Below are positions 1-8,763 of a DNA stretch of 64,000 nucleotides, in pieces. A program made the translations under genes and the position numbers. Below the pieces are notes generated by a model. That model did not search any database. It was not told the origin of the DNA and worked only from the letters and a program-made list of their open reading frames with translations. Where the stretch lies: positions 60,517 through 124,516 of the forward strand of contig NZ_WNKY01000016.1 in NCBI RefSeq assembly GCF_009720825.1, read 5' to 3'. The first letter of the stretch is position 1; every line of letters starts with the position of its first letter. The stretch comes from Duganella radicis. Lineage in GTDB: Bacteria; Pseudomonadota; Gammaproteobacteria; Burkholderiales; Burkholderiaceae_D.

Positions 1-122
1 ACCTGAAGACCAAACAAGCTGACCTGCTGTCGAAGATTGAATCGTCGAAGCAACTGGACAAAGACGGCGAAGCCGCCCTGTCCGCTGCCATCGCCGACTT
101 CAAGAAATCCGGCGCATTTTAA
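1..122 (+). CDS. atpA: ATP synthase F1 subunit alpha, C-terminal end (partial)
   Basis: Only the last 39 codons are in the window, read from base 3 to a TAA at 120-122; the gene enters from the left edge. The tail ends KKSGAF and carries the helical [10 protein letters not shown] stretch typical of the C-terminal helical domain of the alpha subunit. Alpha forms the catalytic hexamer with beta. Identity rests mainly on position: it lies 59 bases before atpG in the standard alpha-gamma-beta-epsilon order. The rest of the protein, including its nucleotide site, cannot be checked here. Confidence 0.9.
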   Translation, partial: LKTKQADLLSKIESSKQLDKDGEAALSAAIADFKKSGAF

Positions 123-181
123 GATGCTTGGCGCTCCAGCTTAAACCTGGAGCGCCATCAGCGCAGAAGGAGTAAGGACTC

Positions 182-1057
182 ATGGCAGTAGGCAAAGAGA
201 TACGTGGCAAGATCAAAAGCGTAGAAAATACGAAGAAGATCACCAAGGCGATGGAAATGGTCGCCGCATCGAAAATGCGCAAAGCGCAGGATCGCATGCG
301 CGCCGCCCGTCCCTACAGTGAGAAGATTCGCAACATCGCTGCTAATCTGGCTAACGCGAACCCAGAATACACGCACCCGTTCCTGGCCGATGAAGCCAAG
401 GATGCGGCCAAGGCGGTGGGCTTCATCGTCGTCACCACGGACAAAGGTCTGTGCGGCGGCATGAATACCAACGTGCTGCGTCTGGTGACGAACAAAGCGC
501 GTGAGCTGGAAAACGCCGGCAACAAGATTGCTGCCGTTGCGGTGGGTAATAAGGGTTTGGGCTTCCTGAACCGCACCGGTGTGCCGGTGGTTGCACAAGT
601 GACCCAGATCGGCGACACCCCGCACCTGGAAAAACTGATCGGTCCGGTCAAAGTCATGCTGGAAAAATTCCAGAATGGCGAAGTGGACGCGGTTTACCTG
701 TGCTACACCAAGTTCATTAACACGATGAAGCAGGAGCCAGTGGTGGAACAACTGCTGCCATTGCCACCTGCGAAGAAGCAGGCCGATGAAGGTAATCACA
801 ACTGGGATTACATCTACGAGCCAGACGCGGCGACCGTGATCGATGAACTGCTGGAGCGCTATGTAGAAGCGCTGGTGTACCAGTCGGTAGCGGAAAACCT
901 GGCGTCCGAGCAATCGGCGCGTATGGTGGCGATGAAGGCGGCAAGCGACAACGCAGGTAGTGTGATCGGCGAACTGAAGCTGATCTACAACAAAACCCGC
1001 CAAGCTGCGATTACCAAAGAACTCTCCGAAATCGTCGCCGGTGCGGCAGCGGTTTAA
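182..1057 (+). CDS. atpG: ATP synthase F1 subunit gamma
   Basis: The 291-residue central rotor shaft of F1, which couples proton-driven c-ring rotation to catalysis in the alpha/beta hexamer. The N-terminal coiled-coil helix is clear ([20 protein letters not shown], then [16 protein letters not shown]), as is the C-terminal partner helix ([19 protein letters not shown], then [16 protein letters not shown]). Length is normal for bacterial gamma subunits. A GGAG-type ribosome site (gaaggag) precedes the ATG. It sits 59 bases after atpA and 30 before atpD, so it belongs to the same operon and cytoplasmic-face complex. Nothing looks abnormal. Confidence 0.98.
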   Translation: MAVGKEIRGKIKSVENTKKITKAMEMVAASKMRKAQDRMRAARPYSEKIRNIAANLANANPEYTHPFLADEAKDAAKAVGFIVVTTDKGLCGGMNTNVLRLVTNKARELENAGNKIAAVAVGNKGLGFLNRTGVPVVAQVTQIGDTPHLEKLIGPVKVMLEKFQNGEVDAVYLCYTKFINTMKQEPVVEQLLPLPPAKKQADEGNHNWDYIYEPDAATVIDELLERYVEALVYQSVAENLASEQSARMVAMKAASDNAGSVIGELKLIYNKTRQAAITKELSEIVAGAAAV

Positions 1058-2488
<1,431 letters not shown>

Positions 2489-2498
2489 TTGTTGAGTC

Positions 2499-2522
2499 CG
2501 GCCCTGCTGTAAGGCAGGGCCG
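2499..2522 (+). other. Intercistronic hairpin between atpD and atpC
   Basis: A 9-bp perfect inverted repeat (CGGCCCTGC / GCAGGGCCG) with a 6-base loop fills most of the 54-base atpD-atpC gap. No T-run follows, so it is not a standard intrinsic terminator. Such a stem can protect upstream mRNA from 3' exonucleases or cause partial termination, either of which would lower epsilon relative to beta. The structure is seen directly; the role is inferred. Confidence 0.7.
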
Positions 2523-2542
2523 TTCTACCCGATAGGACACAC

Positions 2543-2971
2543 ATGGCAAACACTATTCACGTTGACGTGGTTTCGGCAGAAGAGTTGATCTACTCTGGCG
2601 AAGCCGAATTCGTCGCGTTGCCGGGTGAGCAGGGCGAGCTGGGTATCTACCCGAAGCACACGCCGCTGATCACCCGCATTCGTCCGGGCGCGGTGCGCAT
2701 CCAGGTTCCGGGCCAGTCGGAGGAAGAGTTCGTCTTCGTCGCCGGCGGCCTGCTGGAAGTGCAGCCGAACGCCGTGACGGTGCTGGCGGATACCGCGATT
2801 CGCGGCAAGGATCTGGACGAGGCCAAAGCAACGGCCGCCAAGAAACGTGCCGAAGAAGCGCTGGCCAACAACAGCTCGGGCATCGACTACGCGAAAGCGC
2901 AAGCCGAACTGGCAGCGGCCATCGGCCAGCTGGCGGCGATCGCCAAACTGCGTCAGGTCGCCAAGCACTAA
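2543..2971 (+). CDS. atpC: ATP synthase F1 subunit epsilon
   Basis: The 142-residue epsilon subunit, part of the rotor stalk and an inhibitor of ATP hydrolysis. The N-terminal beta-sandwich motifs are present ([34 protein letters not shown] and an [12 protein letters not shown] stretch). They are followed by the C-terminal two-helix domain rich in Ala/Glu/Lys (about residues 90-140), which acts as the inhibitory arm. The gene starts 54 bases after atpD and closes the operon, ending just before a strong terminator. Length is normal. Confidence 0.98.
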   Translation: MANTIHVDVVSAEELIYSGEAEFVALPGEQGELGIYPKHTPLITRIRPGAVRIQVPGQSEEEFVFVAGGLLEVQPNAVTVLADTAIRGKDLDEAKATAAKKRAEEALANNSSGIDYAKAQAELAAAIGQLAAIAKLRQVAKH

Positions 2972-2994
2972 GCAACGCAACAGCAGCATCCAAC

Positions 2995-3024
2995 AAAAAA
3001 GGCAGCCTCGGCTGCCTTTTTTTA
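2995..3024 (+). terminator. Intrinsic terminator of the atp operon
   Basis: The stem GGCAGCC-tcg-GGCTGCC type hairpin (GGCAGCC TCG GCTGCC) is flanked by an A-run on the left and seven Ts on the right, 24 bases after the atpC stop. The A/T symmetry means it can also serve the convergent DUF433 gene, whose stop codon overlaps the T-run. Confidence 0.92.
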
Positions 3025-3450
3025 TCGCGCCAATTCGGCGGAAAAATACGCGTCTTCTTCCAGCAGCTGCTGCGCGGAATTCAGCAAGGAAATGGCTACC
3101 TCCCTGGGAACGGTGGGATATTGATCCAGAAACGCATCGATGGATTGTCCTGTCTCCAGACACGCAAACAGACAGGAGACGGGGACGCTGGCGCCACGAA
3201 AGACGGGCGCGCCTCCCATGATCTCTGGATCGCTGTGGTACGCTTTATTGTCCATTGCTTCGACCAGCCCACTCTCGATCGGCTTGCCTTGCGTTTCAAA
3301 CAGCAAATCCACAAAAGCGCGAGCCACTTCGGTCGGCCTTTCGCCGCGCGGGTCCCAGCCTTGGTGCGCCTCCATTTCCGCCGCCGCTTGGAGCAGCAAA
3401 TCCCCCAGTTCATGCGTGGCCGGGAAAGAACTCGGTTTTTTCTTAGTCAT
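3022..3450 (-). CDS. DUF433 domain protein (VapB-like antitoxin fold), orphan
   Basis: 142 residues. The C-terminal half matches the DUF433 pattern: HSDPEIMGGAPVFRGASVPV, then a helix with LETGQSIDAFL and a DQYPTVPREVAISLL segment. DUF433 proteins are small winged-helix-like proteins often annotated as antitoxins. The first 60 residues, with a conserved-looking GDLLLQAAAEME helix, are an extra N-terminal region with no domain I can name. The start is supported by AGGA 8 bases upstream. No toxin gene is next to it: it lies between the atp terminator and rsgA. A dyad with a consensus DnaA box lies 62 bases upstream. Function unknown. Confidence 0.75.
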   Translation of the reverse strand: MTKKKPSSFPATHELGDLLLQAAAEMEAHQGWDPRGERPTEVARAFVDLLFETQGKPIESGLVEAMDNKAYHSDPEIMGGAPVFRGASVPVSCLFACLETGQSIDAFLDQYPTVPREVAISLLNSAQQLLEEDAYFSAELAR

Positions 3451-3511
3451 GTCCAGTCCTTCTTCATTGAAAAAGCTAATAGACCCTGAAATTAGGCGTT
3501 TAGTTCTCTGA

Positions 3512-3532
3512 CTTTATCCATTGTGGATAAAG
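3512..3532. promoter_or_regulatory. Inverted repeat containing a perfect DnaA box
   Basis: CTTTATCCA-TTG-TGGATAAAG is a perfect 9-bp dyad with a 3-base spacer. The right arm includes TGTGGATAA at 3522-3530, the exact reverse complement of the consensus DnaA box TTATCCACA; the left arm is one or two bases off consensus. It sits in the 101-base gap between rsgA and the DUF433 gene, upstream of the latter. It could be a DnaA-responsive operator or an operator for another dimeric regulator; the former is inference. Confidence 0.5.
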
Positions 3533-3551
3533 CAGCTTTGATTTTACGCAT

Positions 3552-4598
3552 TCATCGTCGAGGCACTTTCTTGTCTTTGGATCGGGCAGTGGCGGCACGC
3601 TGAAGGACTTTCCACTTCGCTACCTCGGCGATGCGATCAAGCGGCGTTTGCTCGCTGCGGCGTGCTTCGCGTAACAGCTTGTGATAGTTCTGTAGACGGT
3701 CGGCATCCACCACATCGCGCACGGCGCAGCCGGGCTCGCTGGCGTGACGGCAATCGCGGAACTGGCATTGCGCTGCCAGCGCGTCAATGTCCTCGAAGCT
3801 GGCGGCGATGCTGGCTTCATCGGCATCGGGTTGCCAGCTGCGCAGGCCGGGTGTGTCGATGATGCAGGCGCCGCTGGCGCACTGGTGCAGCGAACGCGCG
3901 GTGGTCGTGTGCCGGCCTCGGCCATCGCCGTGCCGGACGCCGCCGGTTTGCTGATGCGCCTGCGCCAGCGTGTTGGTCAGCGAGGATTTGCCGGCGCCGG
4001 AGGAGCCCAGCAATACCAGTGTCTGCCCTGCGCCCAGCCATGGCGACAATTGCACAGCTGCGTCCCCGCTCAGCGTATTCACGGCCAGCAGGGGAATGTT
4101 GGCAGGCAGGCGCTGGCGCAGCAGTTCCATGCGCGGTTGCGCATCCTCCGCGATATCGGCCTTGCTCAGCACGATCACCGGATCGACGTTGGCGGTCTTG
4201 ACGATGGCAAGATAGCGTTCCAGCCGGCGCGGATTGAAGTCCTTGTCCAGGCCCATCACCAGCAGCGCCGTGTCGACGTTGCTGACCAGGCTGTGGTGCC
4301 GGCCATCGCTGCCGCGCCGGGCGATGTGCGTGACGGGCGGCAGCAGGGCGCACAGCCAATGCTCGTCATGTGATGGTGTGCTGCTGAGGACCCAGTCGCC
4401 GACGGCGAGGTCTGCGCCGCGCAGCGCGGCCAGGGCGCGTGCGCGCCGCTCATTTTGGCCGTCGTGCACGGTCAGCCACTCGCGGTGAATTTCTGTGATG
4501 CGGACCAGCCGCGTGCCTTCAGGCGCGTCGTGCAGCTGGCTGACGATGGTGTTGTTTAAGCCGATACGGCGCAGTGATGCGAAATCGATGTCGATCAT
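3552..4598 (-). CDS. rsgA: Ribosome biogenesis GTPase RsgA (YjeQ)
   Basis: A 348-residue circularly permuted GTPase that tests and matures the 30S ribosomal subunit. An N-terminal OB-fold (about 35-90) is followed by the G motifs in permuted order: G4 LSKAD near 144-148, the P-loop GSSGAGKSS at 198-206, and G3 DTPG at 248-251. The C-terminal zinc knuckle has C278, C283, H285 and C291. A basic tail (RSKDKKVPRR) fits rRNA contact. Start at ATG 4598 with GGA about 9 bases upstream. It is transcribed away from the AraC gene and probably separately. Confidence 0.95.
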   Translation of the reverse strand: MIDIDFASLRRIGLNNTIVSQLHDAPEGTRLVRITEIHREWLTVHDGQNERRARALAALRGADLAVGDWVLSSTPSHDEHWLCALLPPVTHIARRGSDGRHHSLVSNVDTALLVMGLDKDFNPRRLERYLAIVKTANVDPVIVLSKADIAEDAQPRMELLRQRLPANIPLLAVNTLSGDAAVQLSPWLGAGQTLVLLGSSGAGKSSLTNTLAQAHQQTGGVRHGDGRGRHTTTARSLHQCASGACIIDTPGLRSWQPDADEASIAASFEDIDALAAQCQFRDCRHASEPGCAVRDVVDADRLQNYHKLLREARRSEQTPLDRIAEVAKWKVLQRAATARSKDKKVPRR

Positions 4599-4717
4599 GA
4601 TGTTGATTCCAGTAAGACGAACGATACCCTTCGCGGCAAGGCGAACGGGCGACGAATACGGGAAGTCAGCTGCGCGACAACGCGCGGATCAACAAGCGGG
4701 CAGGTGTCCTGGCGTAA

Positions 4718-4756
4718 TCAGGCAGCCGACAGGAGGGCAATATCTACGTGGCGCAT
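4718..4756 (-). CDS. Possible 12-codon leader peptide upstream of rsgA
   Basis: ATG to TGA encodes MRHVDIALLSAA. An AGGAG ribosome site lies 8 bases before the ATG, better than that of rsgA itself. It falls in the 196-base gap between the AraC gene and rsgA, on the same strand, ending about 120 bases before the rsgA start. It may be a translated leader, the start of a decayed gene, or chance. No attenuator stem pair is obvious. Low confidence. Confidence 0.25.
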   Translation of the reverse strand: MRHVDIALLSAA

Positions 4757-4794
4757 TTGTTGGTCTCCTGTGGTTGAGTGGAGCGAGCAGTGTG

Positions 4795-5628
4795 TCACTT
4801 GATCGGCGCGGCGTCAATGGCTTTGCAGCTGCGGCGATAGTCGGCCGGGGGCTTGCCGACCAGCTTTTCGAAGTCGGTGGTGAAGTGGGCCTGATCGTAG
4901 TAGCCCAGTTGTTGGGCCAGCGCTGCCAGGTCGATGTCGCTGCCTTTGGCCAGCAGGTCGGCGGCGTCCAGCAGGCGTTTGCGGCGGATGATCCATTTCG
5001 GACTGGCGCCGATGTAGTCTTTGAACAGCATCTGCAATTTGCGCACGCCGATGTCCGTGTGATCGGCCAACTGCCGCACTTGCGTGATGCCGGCCTCGGT
5101 CTCAATCACATGCAGGATGCCGGCGATGCGCTCCACCTGCGGATCAGGCGCGGGCAGGACGCGACGCAACAGGGCGCTCGCGGCGGTTACCATGCCGGCG
5201 TCATCGGGCGCGGACAGCACGCTGCGCTCGGTCTCGGCATCGTCGCAATCAAACACGGCCGACAAGGGCAAGGTGCGGTCGGTGATCGATTGCATCGGCT
5301 GCCGCAGGACCGCGCGAAACGCGCCCGGCCGGAAGCTCACGCCCAGCACGCGCCCGCTGCCGCGCAGCGTGTATTCAAACGAACCGGTCATCACGCCGAA
5401 CACCGCCGTGCGGCCTTCATCGAACACCACGTGGATGGCATGGCGGGGCAGGGTGCGCTGCACGTGCGTCACGCCATCCGGCAGCGACCACGCCACCAGC
5501 CAGAAGAAGTCGACAAACGGCGACAGGTCGGCTTCCGGCAGATAGCGCTCCAGGCGGAACATGCGTTCACCGGCGGCCGGATTGACCACTCCGCGGGTCG
5601 GACGAGGTACACTGTGCAGCGTTGTCAT
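4795..5628 (-). CDS. AraC-family transcriptional regulator (DUF6597-type N-terminus)
   Basis: 277 residues. The N-terminal part (RYLPEADLSPFVDFFWLVAW) resembles the DUF6597 ligand domain of AraC proteins. The C-terminal 90 residues hold the two helix-turn-helix units, including VRKLQMLFKDYIGASPKWI and a LAALAQQLGYYDQAHFTTDF segment typical of the AraC signature. A downstream Met (MFRLERY) is a possible alternative start about 23 residues in. It is divergent from the glutathione transferase gene with 78 bases between starts, so that gene is the likely target. Inducer unknown. Confidence 0.88.
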   Translation of the reverse strand: MTTLHSVPRPTRGVVNPAAGERMFRLERYLPEADLSPFVDFFWLVAWSLPDGVTHVQRTLPRHAIHVVFDEGRTAVFGVMTGSFEYTLRGSGRVLGVSFRPGAFRAVLRQPMQSITDRTLPLSAVFDCDDAETERSVLSAPDDAGMVTAASALLRRVLPAPDPQVERIAGILHVIETEAGITQVRQLADHTDIGVRKLQMLFKDYIGASPKWIIRRKRLLDAADLLAKGSDIDLAALAQQLGYYDQAHFTTDFEKLVGKPPADYRRSCKAIDAAPIK

Positions 5629-5706
5629 TTAGCGTTCGCGTTTTTACAAGACCGTCATCTTAGCAAGCTTTATCGTGAGTTTTTCACCACCACCAAGGAG
5701 AAACGC

Positions 5707-6339
5707 ATGAACCAGCAACTGACCTTGTATCACTGCCCGCACTCGCGCTCGACCGGCGTGCTGACCCTGCTCGAAGAACTGCACGCGCCCTACGAGCTGC
5801 ATGTGATGAACATGAAAAAAGGCGAGAACCGCGAACCCGCCTATCTGGCCATCAACCCCATGGGCAAGGTGCCGGCCATCCGCCATGGCGACGCCATCGT
5901 CACCGAGCAGGTGGCCATCTACCTCTACCTGGCCGACCTGTTCCCGCAAGCGAAACTGGCGCCGCCGCTGGGCGATCCGTTGCGCGGGCCATACCTGCGC
6001 TGGATGGCTTTCTACGGCAGCTGCTTCGAGCCCGCCATCGTCGACCAGTGGATGAAGAACAAGCCAGCCGACAAGCAAGCCTGTCATTACGGCGACTACG
6101 ACACCATGTTCAACACCCTGGTCGAGCAGCTGTCGAAAGGCCCCTACCTGCTGGGCGAGCAGTTCAGCGCGCTGGATGTGTTGTGGGCCACCGCCTTCCG
6201 CTGGATGCTGATGTTCGGCATCGTGCCCAAGCTGCCTGTGATTGAAGCGTATGTGCAGCGCGTGAACAGCCGCCCGGCCGCCATCGCCGCCCATGAGAAA
6301 GACGGGGCGCTGGCCGCGGAGCAGGCCGCCGCGGCCTGA
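5707..6339 (+). CDS. Glutathione S-transferase family protein
   Basis: 210 residues. The N-terminal thioredoxin-like domain starts LTLYHCPHSRSTGVLTLL and has the cis-proline motif GKVPAI and the glutathione-binding VTEQVAIYLYLADL (Glu-Gln/Ser type). The helical C-terminal domain contains LLGEQFSALDVLWATAF, the usual N-capping-box Asp region. It should conjugate or reduce electrophiles with glutathione in the cytoplasm. The ATG was chosen because AAGGAG lies 6 bases upstream; the frame is open further upstream but without a comparable site. It is divergent from the AraC regulator, and its stop abuts that of the next gene on the other strand (TGATCA). Confidence 0.93.
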   Translation: MNQQLTLYHCPHSRSTGVLTLLEELHAPYELHVMNMKKGENREPAYLAINPMGKVPAIRHGDAIVTEQVAIYLYLADLFPQAKLAPPLGDPLRGPYLRWMAFYGSCFEPAIVDQWMKNKPADKQACHYGDYDTMFNTLVEQLSKGPYLLGEQFSALDVLWATAFRWMLMFGIVPKLPVIEAYVQRVNSRPAAIAAHEKDGALAAEQAAAA

Positions 6340-6705
6340 TCAGCGCTTCTCTTCCATCAGCGCCAGCAGGTGACCGTCCGGATCGCGGAAGAAGCCCATC
6401 CACAATTCGTGGTCGGGCATCTTGGCGATCAGGTGCGGCTCGCGTTCGAAGGCCACGCCCTTGGCTTGCAGTTCGGCCGCCACCGCTTCAATCTGTGCAA
6501 CCTTGAAGTAGTGGCAGACGCCGGTGCCGGCGTCGATCTTGTCCTTGCCGCCTTCCAGCATCAGCCGCACGCCGCCGCAATCGAAGAACACCAGATCGCC
6601 ATAGCGGAACAGCTTGGGCAAGCCCAGTGCCTCGCCGTAAAACTGCTCGGCACGGTCGGCGCTGGTGACGGGAAGGGCGAACTGGCCCAGTGTGGACAAA
6701 CCCAT
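6340..6705 (-). CDS. VOC family protein (glyoxalase/bleomycin-resistance fold)
   Basis: 121 residues with a single vicinal-oxygen-chelate unit: the N-terminal beta-alpha-beta (FALPVTSADRAEQFYGEALG) and the C-terminal DHELWMGFFRDPDGHLLALM, including the usual metal-region Glu/His positions. The ATG at 6705 has AGGAG 7 bases upstream; frames reaching further upstream lack a ribosome site. Members include glyoxalases, dioxygenases and antibiotic-binding proteins, so the substrate cannot be named. It lies 10 bases downstream of speD on the same strand and could be the last gene of that operon, though its own ribosome site is good. Confidence 0.88.
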   Translation of the reverse strand: MGLSTLGQFALPVTSADRAEQFYGEALGLPKLFRYGDLVFFDCGGVRLMLEGGKDKIDAGTGVCHYFKVAQIEAVAAELQAKGVAFEREPHLIAKMPDHELWMGFFRDPDGHLLALMEEKR

Positions 6706-6715
6706 GACGGTCTCC

Positions 6716-7117
6716 TTATGGCGGCCCGCGCCGCGAGGTGTGGATGTGAGCGGCCCCCGGTTGCAAGGCCTTTTTGATGAGAGCAAGCGCTAACTCCGGC
6801 TGGGCGCTGCCGCACATGAAGATGTCGGCGGCGGCGAAGCCGCATTCCGGCCAGGTGTGGATGGTGATGTGGGATTCGGCCAGCAGCACCACGCCGGTCA
6901 CACCCTGGCCCTCGCCAAAACCGTGGAAGTGGCTGAACAGCACGCATGCGCCGGCGCGTTCGGCGGCGTCGCGCAGCAGGGTTTCCAGCGCGGCGCAGTT
7001 GCTCAGTTTTTCGGCAGCGATGCCGCTCAGATCAGCCAGCACGTGGGCGCCGGACGGTGCGTGGGCCGTGGCGCTCGCGGCTGGCGTGGCGCCGCCGGGC
7101 AGCGTGTCGCGCCTCAC
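6716..7117 (-). CDS. speD: S-adenosylmethionine decarboxylase proenzyme (class 1B SpeD)
   Basis: 133 residues. It makes decarboxylated AdoMet, the aminopropyl donor. The self-cleavage site is in AESHITIHTWPE: Glu81-Ser82, with Ser82 becoming the pyruvoyl group. The proton-donor-region His87 and the Cys102 of DIFMCG are in place, as in Thermotoga-type enzymes. The preceding FSHFHGFGEGQGVTGVV also fits. The first 20 residues are low complexity and absent from typical SpeD. The start is GTG at 7117, overlapping the stop of the upstream small gene (GTGA), so translation is coupled. It is the last or near-last gene of the DUF350-SPFH-DUF4178 operon. Confidence 0.93.
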   Translation of the reverse strand: MRRDTLPGGATPAASATAHAPSGAHVLADLSGIAAEKLSNCAALETLLRDAAERAGACVLFSHFHGFGEGQGVTGVVLLAESHITIHTWPECGFAAADIFMCGSAQPELALALIKKALQPGAAHIHTSRRGPP

Positions 7118-7293
7118 TTGTGGCCTCCGCCGCCCGAACCGCCGCCCCAGCTGCCGCCACCGCCGCCGGTGTGCGAACTCCAGGTGCTGCCGCGATAGCC
7201 GCTGCCGGTGCTGGCGCCGCCGCTCATGCGCGTCCAGCTGCTGCCGGCGCTGAACAGCACCACGATGATCGCGTAGATGAAAAATTTGCTCAT
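7114..7293 (-). CDS. 59-residue membrane peptide with Gly/Ser/Trp-rich tail
   Basis: The peptide begins MSKFFIYAIIVVLFSAG, a single hydrophobic segment that could be a signal or membrane anchor. Its remaining 40 residues are almost only G, S, T, W, R and H (for example TGGGGGSWGGGSGGGGHK). The ATG overlaps the DUF4178 stop (ATGA) and its stop overlaps the speD GTG start (GTGA), so it is locked into the operon. This double coupling and the clean reading frame argue that it is real despite its size. I do not recognise a family. A low-complexity periplasmic tail next to a polyamine enzyme could be a substrate or scaffold; that is speculation. Confidence 0.72.
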   Translation of the reverse strand: MSKFFIYAIIVVLFSAGSSWTRMSGGASTGSGYRGSTWSSHTGGGGGSWGGGSGGGGHK

Positions 7294-8759
7294 GCCTGAT
7301 CGTTGTTATCGAGGTAAATCGCCGGGAGATAGATCGCCAGTGCGCCGATCGCGCTCAGCAACCAGGTCTCGGAAAAATTCGCCAGCAGCGGGACCGCATT
7401 CAACACCAGCATGAACCAGATGATGTACTTGGCGGTATTGCGATAGCGGTTGTTGGCGAACGGCTTGTTTTTGGACGGCGATTTCACGCGGCCCTTGAAC
7501 GCGGCACCAAACCACAGCGCCAGCTGGTCGGCCGATACCGGCGCGGAGCGCGACCACGTCATCTCGCTCTCCGTGGTTTCGGACGCCAGCCGCAACTGGC
7601 CGGCCTGGAATTCCTCCACCCGCGTGCGGTCGCCCACGGCCACGCGCCAATTGAAGGCGCCCACCGCGTAGGTCACCACCGAACCGTAGTCGTACAGCCG
7701 GGAAAACTGGACTTTATCCACAAGCACCGTCGGCTCGCCCGGTGCGTAGGCGACCGGCCATTCGGCCAGCACGTTGGCGCCGGACCAGCCTTCGTCGGTC
7801 TCCACCAGCCACGAGAAGCCGGAGCGCGGGCCGTACATCAGGTACTCGTTCCACTGCGTGCCCTCGTCGTCGGCGCGGCGCATCATGCCGATGATGGTGA
7901 ATTCCTGGTTGTTGATTTTCGCGGACGCGCCCAATTCAAGCGTCAGCGGCACGGCGGCCACGCGTTCGCCGGCTGCCACCACTTGCGCTTCCGGACTGGC
8001 GGCGTCGATCTGCGTGGCGCACGCCGGGCACACCAGATTGGCCGTCACACCGGGCAGGTATTTGATCGGACTGCCGCAGGACGGGCAATCCAGCGCATCC
8101 AGCTTGCCGCGATACCGGCCGGCCGCGCGCTGGATGGTGTCGTCGTCGCGCAGCAGTTGGCATTGCAGGCTATCCAGCGTGACGGCCAGGCCGGTGTAAA
8201 TCATGGGACGCGGCGAATCCGAATAATCGAGCGTGATGAACTCCGCACCGCGGCGAAAATCCGCCACGCGCGCCTGATAGCCGTCGCCCACCTTGAACGG
8301 CAGCTCGCCCTGGCCGCCGACGCAGTCGGCCACGCGCACTTCGGCCGCCAGGTAAGGCGCGCCGTTGATGGCATAACGTTGTCCCGGCCTCAGCTTCTCG
8401 AATGACGGCAGCTGTGCCTCGCCCTGATACTCGGCGGTGATGGTGTACATGCCGGACGAATCGCCCAGCCACGAGGTTTTGCCGTCGTCGAAAATCAGAT
8501 ACCACTCGTTCCACATGCCGGCCGGGTAGCGCAGCTGGATGCGCCCGACCACCGTGAACGGCCGCCCACCCAGCACGCCGGCGGTACCGATCTGGATCGG
8601 CGAATAGTCCTCCAGCACGGACGACATCTTGCCCAGATCCTTGACCGCGTCCGCATCCTTGAGCACACGCGTGCTGCAATACTCGCAGACCGCCATGACC
8701 GAGGCATGCGAGCGGAATTTGACCTCCGCGCCGCAGCTGGGGCAGGAAACGATTTGCAC
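7290..8759 (-). CDS. DUF4178 domain protein with two zinc ribbons and C-terminal membrane segments
   Basis: 489 residues. A zinc ribbon starts the protein (C6-P-S-C9 and C25-E-Y-C28). It is followed by a DUF4178 unit (YPAGMWNEWYLIFDDGKTSWL), a second zinc ribbon (CPSCGSPIKYLP... CPAC) and a second DUF4178 unit (WNEYLMYGPRSGFSWLVE). Two membrane helices lie near the C-terminus (IIWFMLVLNAVPLLANF and a last LLSAIGALAIYLPAIYL). The start is GTG 8759, 4 bases after the SPFH stop; its stop overlaps the next gene (ATGA). DUF4178 has no known activity. The context links it to AdoMet decarboxylase and a membrane aminopropyltransferase. Confidence 0.87.
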   Translation of the reverse strand: MQIVSCPSCGAEVKFRSHASVMAVCEYCSTRVLKDADAVKDLGKMSSVLEDYSPIQIGTAGVLGGRPFTVVGRIQLRYPAGMWNEWYLIFDDGKTSWLGDSSGMYTITAEYQGEAQLPSFEKLRPGQRYAINGAPYLAAEVRVADCVGGQGELPFKVGDGYQARVADFRRGAEFITLDYSDSPRPMIYTGLAVTLDSLQCQLLRDDDTIQRAAGRYRGKLDALDCPSCGSPIKYLPGVTANLVCPACATQIDAASPEAQVVAAGERVAAVPLTLELGASAKINNQEFTIIGMMRRADDEGTQWNEYLMYGPRSGFSWLVETDEGWSGANVLAEWPVAYAPGEPTVLVDKVQFSRLYDYGSVVTYAVGAFNWRVAVGDRTRVEEFQAGQLRLASETTESEMTWSRSAPVSADQLALWFGAAFKGRVKSPSKNKPFANNRYRNTAKYIIWFMLVLNAVPLLANFSETWLLSAIGALAIYLPAIYLDNNDQA

Positions 8760-8763
8760 GCGC

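Noticed and set aside
4495..5706. Upstream extension of the glutathione transferase frame
   Set aside because: It would run through the AraC gene and its promoter; a good ribosome site and family start are at 5707.
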